From Candidatus Stahliibacteriota bacterium (GTDB taxonomy: Bacteria; Hydrothermota; Tepidihabitantia; SM23-42), in assembly GCA_030613445.1 (NCBI GenBank), contig JAUWLY010000150.1, positions 1-6,957 of the forward strand: a DNA stretch of 6,957 nucleotides, written 5' to 3'. The notes under the pieces are model-generated. The model made no database searches and was not told where the DNA came from. It saw only the letters and a list, made by a program, of their open reading frames with translations. Of the stretch, positions 5,661 through 6,957 are shown piece by piece. The stretch's first letter is position 1. Each line of letters starts with the position of its first letter. The position numbers and the translations under genes were made by a program.

Positions 5661-5768
5661 AATCATTTAGAAAATTGTAAAAAATCATTTATCGGTTATT
5701 CACTAGATTATCACAATAAATACAGAATATTATGCAGGAGATATAAAAATGGCAAATTCATGGGATAA
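5601..5768 (+). CDS. Possible 55-residue small basic protein (doubtful)
   Basis: An ATG at 5601 preceded by GGAGGG (5587-5592, 8-base spacing) opens a 55-codon frame that ends at TAA 5766-5768, overlapping the FTR start by 20 bases. The product begins MAFVWKPVGFQHHKFLRYKG and is rich in Lys, Arg, Tyr, His and Phe, with two cysteines. It has no signal, membrane segment or family I recognise. In favour: a good ribosome-binding site and possible translational coupling to FTR. Against: the GGAG and the ATGGCTT start both belong to the repeated leader module, the body lies over predicted RNA hairpins, and the composition looks like translated A/T-rich spacer. I consider it more likely a chance frame, or a leader peptide, than a true gene. 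Confidence 0.22.
   Translation: MAFVWKPVGFQHHKFLRYKGNHLENCKKSFIGYSLDYHNKYRILCRRYKNGKFMG
5736..5740 (+). promoter_or_regulatory. Shine-Dalgarno site of the FTR gene
   Basis: AGGAG lies 8 bases before the ATG at 5749. If the leader controls translation, this is the site it would have to hide. The CTCTT at 5528-5532 in module 1 could pair with it as an alternative, but only weakly. Confidence 0.65.
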
Positions 5769-6057
5769 TGTCGTCGGAACAGATGCATACAACAAAAACC
5801 TAGAAAGAATAGAAGGAATCGCAAATTCAACTGAACATCAACTCAATCCTGATGAGGAAAGGGTGAAAAAAGTAATCGGATTGATGACTATGAATTTCAA
5901 TGAATTTGGTGAGTACTTTTGTCCCTGCAAACAGAATCACCCGCTCAATCCAGATAAAGATGTTTCATGTCCGTGTTCTGAACTCAAAGATGAAGTAACA
6001 AAAGACGGGCATTGTTTTTGCAAACTCTTTCATAGAAAGAGTAAGGAGGTAAAATGA
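5749..6057 (+). CDS. Ferredoxin:thioredoxin reductase catalytic subunit (FTR beta-type)
   Basis: A 102-residue cytoplasmic iron-sulfur protein. The N-terminal half (1-55) is polar and helical, ending in MTMNFNEFGEYF. The C-terminal half carries the FTR signature: three C-x-C pairs, CPC (Cys58, Cys60), CPC (Cys74, Cys76) and CFC (Cys89, Cys91), followed by KLF. In the known enzyme such cysteines hold a [4Fe-4S] cluster beside a redox-active disulfide, and the protein passes single electrons from ferredoxin to reduce thioredoxin's disulfide. The spacings (13 and 12 residues between pairs) differ from the plant/cyanobacterial enzyme and fit the short FTR forms of anaerobes and archaea. No variable (alpha) subunit and no thioredoxin lie within view. 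It is the first clear gene after a strong promoter and a long leader. Its stop overlaps the ABC binding-protein start by 4 bases (ATGA), indicating tight translational coupling. The partner thioredoxin and the reason for linkage to a transporter are unknown. Confidence 0.9.
   Translation: MANSWDNVVGTDAYNKNLERIEGIANSTEHQLNPDEERVKKVIGLMTMNFNEFGEYFCPCKQNHPLNPDKDVSCPCSELKDEVTKDGHCFCKLFHRKSKEVK
6043..6049 (+). promoter_or_regulatory. Shine-Dalgarno site of the ABC binding-protein gene
   Basis: AAGGAGG lies inside the end of the FTR gene and ends 4 bases before the ATG at 6054. It selects this start and the 4-base gene overlap. Confidence 0.8.
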
Positions 6058-6957
6058 AAAAACTGATTGGAGTGTGCTTCATCTTCATACTACTCATCTC
6101 CTGTGGAGAACGAGAGATACAGGTACTCAAAATCGGTTATGTAGGGCATGATCACCAATCAGCCCTATACGTAGCAGCTCTTGAGCCGGAAAAGACAAAG
6201 GCAGATGCTGGAGTATGGCTGCAAGAGGTTGAGCACAAGAAACACTACGAACTCATGAAAAAAGGCCACAAGATCGCTGACATTGAACTATACCTGTCAG
6301 GCGGCGGTTCTAAAATGCCAACCCTCATGGCACAAGGACATTTTGAAGTCGGCTTTGGCGGTGTAGCAGCGGTTGCGTTCTTCACTGACAAAGGCTCTCC
6401 CATGAAGATCATCGCACCACTCCACACCAAAGGTGATATGCTCGTTCTTCAGCCTGACAACCCGGTAGAATCATGGGATGAATTTGTCGCCTGGGTCAAA
6501 AAGGAGAAAAAACCGATTCGAATAGGATTTAAGAATCCTGTAGCAGTAGCTAAAATTATCTTTGAAAGGGCGCTGGAAGAAGAAGGCTTGACCTATACAA
6601 GTGACAAATCAAAAAGAACAAAAGATATCTTAATGATACTCTTGAAAGGAGAAAGAAATCTGGTTCCTGGACTTCAGAACAAAATAATAGATGGTTATGT
6701 TTCAAACAACCCCTGGTGTGCGATCGCTGAAAACAAAGGAATTGGCAAATGTGTGGCGGATCTCAATGAACTGCCACCTGGCATTTGGAAAGACCACCCA
6801 TGCTGTTGTATTGGTGCTACAGATGAAGCAATGGCAACCAAAAAAGACGTGATCAAGGAATTCATCAAGCTGATCATTCTCGCAACACAGTATGCAAATG
6901 AAGATCCAGCACGGCATGCTGAACTTGCCTCTAAATGGATCGGCACAACACTGGAAA
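6054..6957 (+). CDS. NrtA/TauA/NMT1-type ABC transporter substrate-binding lipoprotein, 3' end outside window
   Basis: The first 301 residues of a periplasmic (or surface) solute-binding lipoprotein; the frame is open to the right edge. Residues 1-17 are a lipoprotein signal peptide (MKKLIGVCFIFILLISC, lipobox LISC, Cys17). The mature part begins IQVLKIGYVGHDHQSALYVA (His32, His34), then IELYLSGGGSKMPTLMAQGHFEVGFGGVAAVAFFTDKGSPMKIIAPL. This follows the pattern of the nitrate/sulfonate/taurine and thiamine-precursor binding proteins: a first strand with a ligand loop, a 'G...lm..l..G.vD.g' motif, then a hinge. Later IRIGFKNPVAVAKIIFERALEEEGL and DGYVSNNPWCAIAENKGIG form the second lobe. Cys250-Cys252 in DHPCCCIGATDEAM match the HPCC signature of a subfamily common in anaerobes. 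The substrate cannot be read from sequence. Permease and ATPase genes are expected downstream. It is co-translated with the FTR gene, so the ligand may be a sulfur- or thiol-linked compound; this is inference only. Confidence 0.88.
   Translation, partial: MKKLIGVCFIFILLISCGEREIQVLKIGYVGHDHQSALYVAALEPEKTKADAGVWLQEVEHKKHYELMKKGHKIADIELYLSGGGSKMPTLMAQGHFEVGFGGVAAVAFFTDKGSPMKIIAPLHTKGDMLVLQPDNPVESWDEFVAWVKKEKKPIRIGFKNPVAVAKIIFERALEEEGLTYTSDKSKRTKDILMILLKGERNLVPGLQNKIIDGYVSNNPWCAIAENKGIGKCVADLNELPPGIWKDHPCCCIGATDEAMATKKDVIKEFIKLIILATQYANEDPARHAELASKWIGTTLE

Larger units (their letters stand above)
5438..5748 (+). promoter_or_regulatory. Long 5' leader of the FTR/ABC operon with two structured modules
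   Basis: This stretch, from the predicted transcript start to the FTR start codon, has no convincing gene. It begins with a weak AATAG...CTATT hairpin (5441-5457). Two copies of a structured module follow (5464-5532 and 5586-5660), separated by an unstructured C/A-rich linker. The last part is A/T-rich and carries the FTR ribosome-binding site. Small direct repeats are present: TTATCACC at 5534-5541 and 5565-5572, and AATCATTTA at 5661-5669 and 5683-5691. No stem followed by a T-run is evident, so if the leader regulates, control of translation or RNA stability is more likely than an intrinsic terminator. It matches no riboswitch class I recognise. Confidence 0.55.

Overview
The window is an A+T-leaning stretch with every gene on the + strand. 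It holds two functional blocks. Bases 1-4910 carry a heavy-metal efflux operon of the Cus type: the end of a TolC/CusC-like outer-membrane channel, a lipoprotein CusB-like adaptor bearing two extra metal-binding modules, and a full-length CusA-like RND pump. A DUF302 gene (4974-5357) follows, with its own strong promoter placed directly after the cusA stop. Bases 5358-5748 are a long intergenic/leader region. Bases 5749-6957 carry a ferredoxin:thioredoxin reductase (FTR) catalytic-subunit gene that overlaps the start of an NrtA/TauA/NMT1-type ABC substrate-binding lipoprotein, which runs off the window.

The host should be a diderm bacterium, because it has an outer-membrane channel, a tripartite RND pump and lipoprotein signals. 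An FTR catalytic subunit next to an ABC binding protein of the HPCC type suggests an anaerobe or microaerophile with ferredoxin-linked thiol metabolism. The proteins are not close enough to any well-known cultured species for me to name one; an uncultivated phylum is likely, but that is inference. Shine-Dalgarno sites (AAGGAGG/AGGAGG) and sigma70-like promoters are very clear at most genes. cusA is the exception, with no visible ribosome-binding site.

The efflux proteins would work as one envelope-spanning complex. The pump takes Cu(I)/Ag(I)-like ions through a methionine path, the adaptor links pump and channel and may pre-load metal through its YHS and heavy-metal-binding modules, and the channel releases metal outside. 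The adaptor appears to lack both halves of the lipoyl (barrel-sandwich) domain, and the pump carries a short Cys/His insertion resembling a degenerate heavy-metal-binding domain.

The most interesting non-coding signal is at 5404-5748. A consensus promoter (TTGACA, 16-bp spacer, TATAAT) drives a leader of about 310 nt. The leader contains two diverged copies, about 122 bp apart, of the same layout: TGGAG...AGTGA(t)GGCTT, then an 8-bp tetraloop hairpin, then CACCAC(G/A)AA. The hairpin stems differ in sequence but keep their pairing, and in both copies the GGCTT segment can pair with bases downstream of CACCAC. This looks like a tandem structured cis-regulatory RNA in front of the FTR/ABC operon, and it matches no riboswitch class I recognise.
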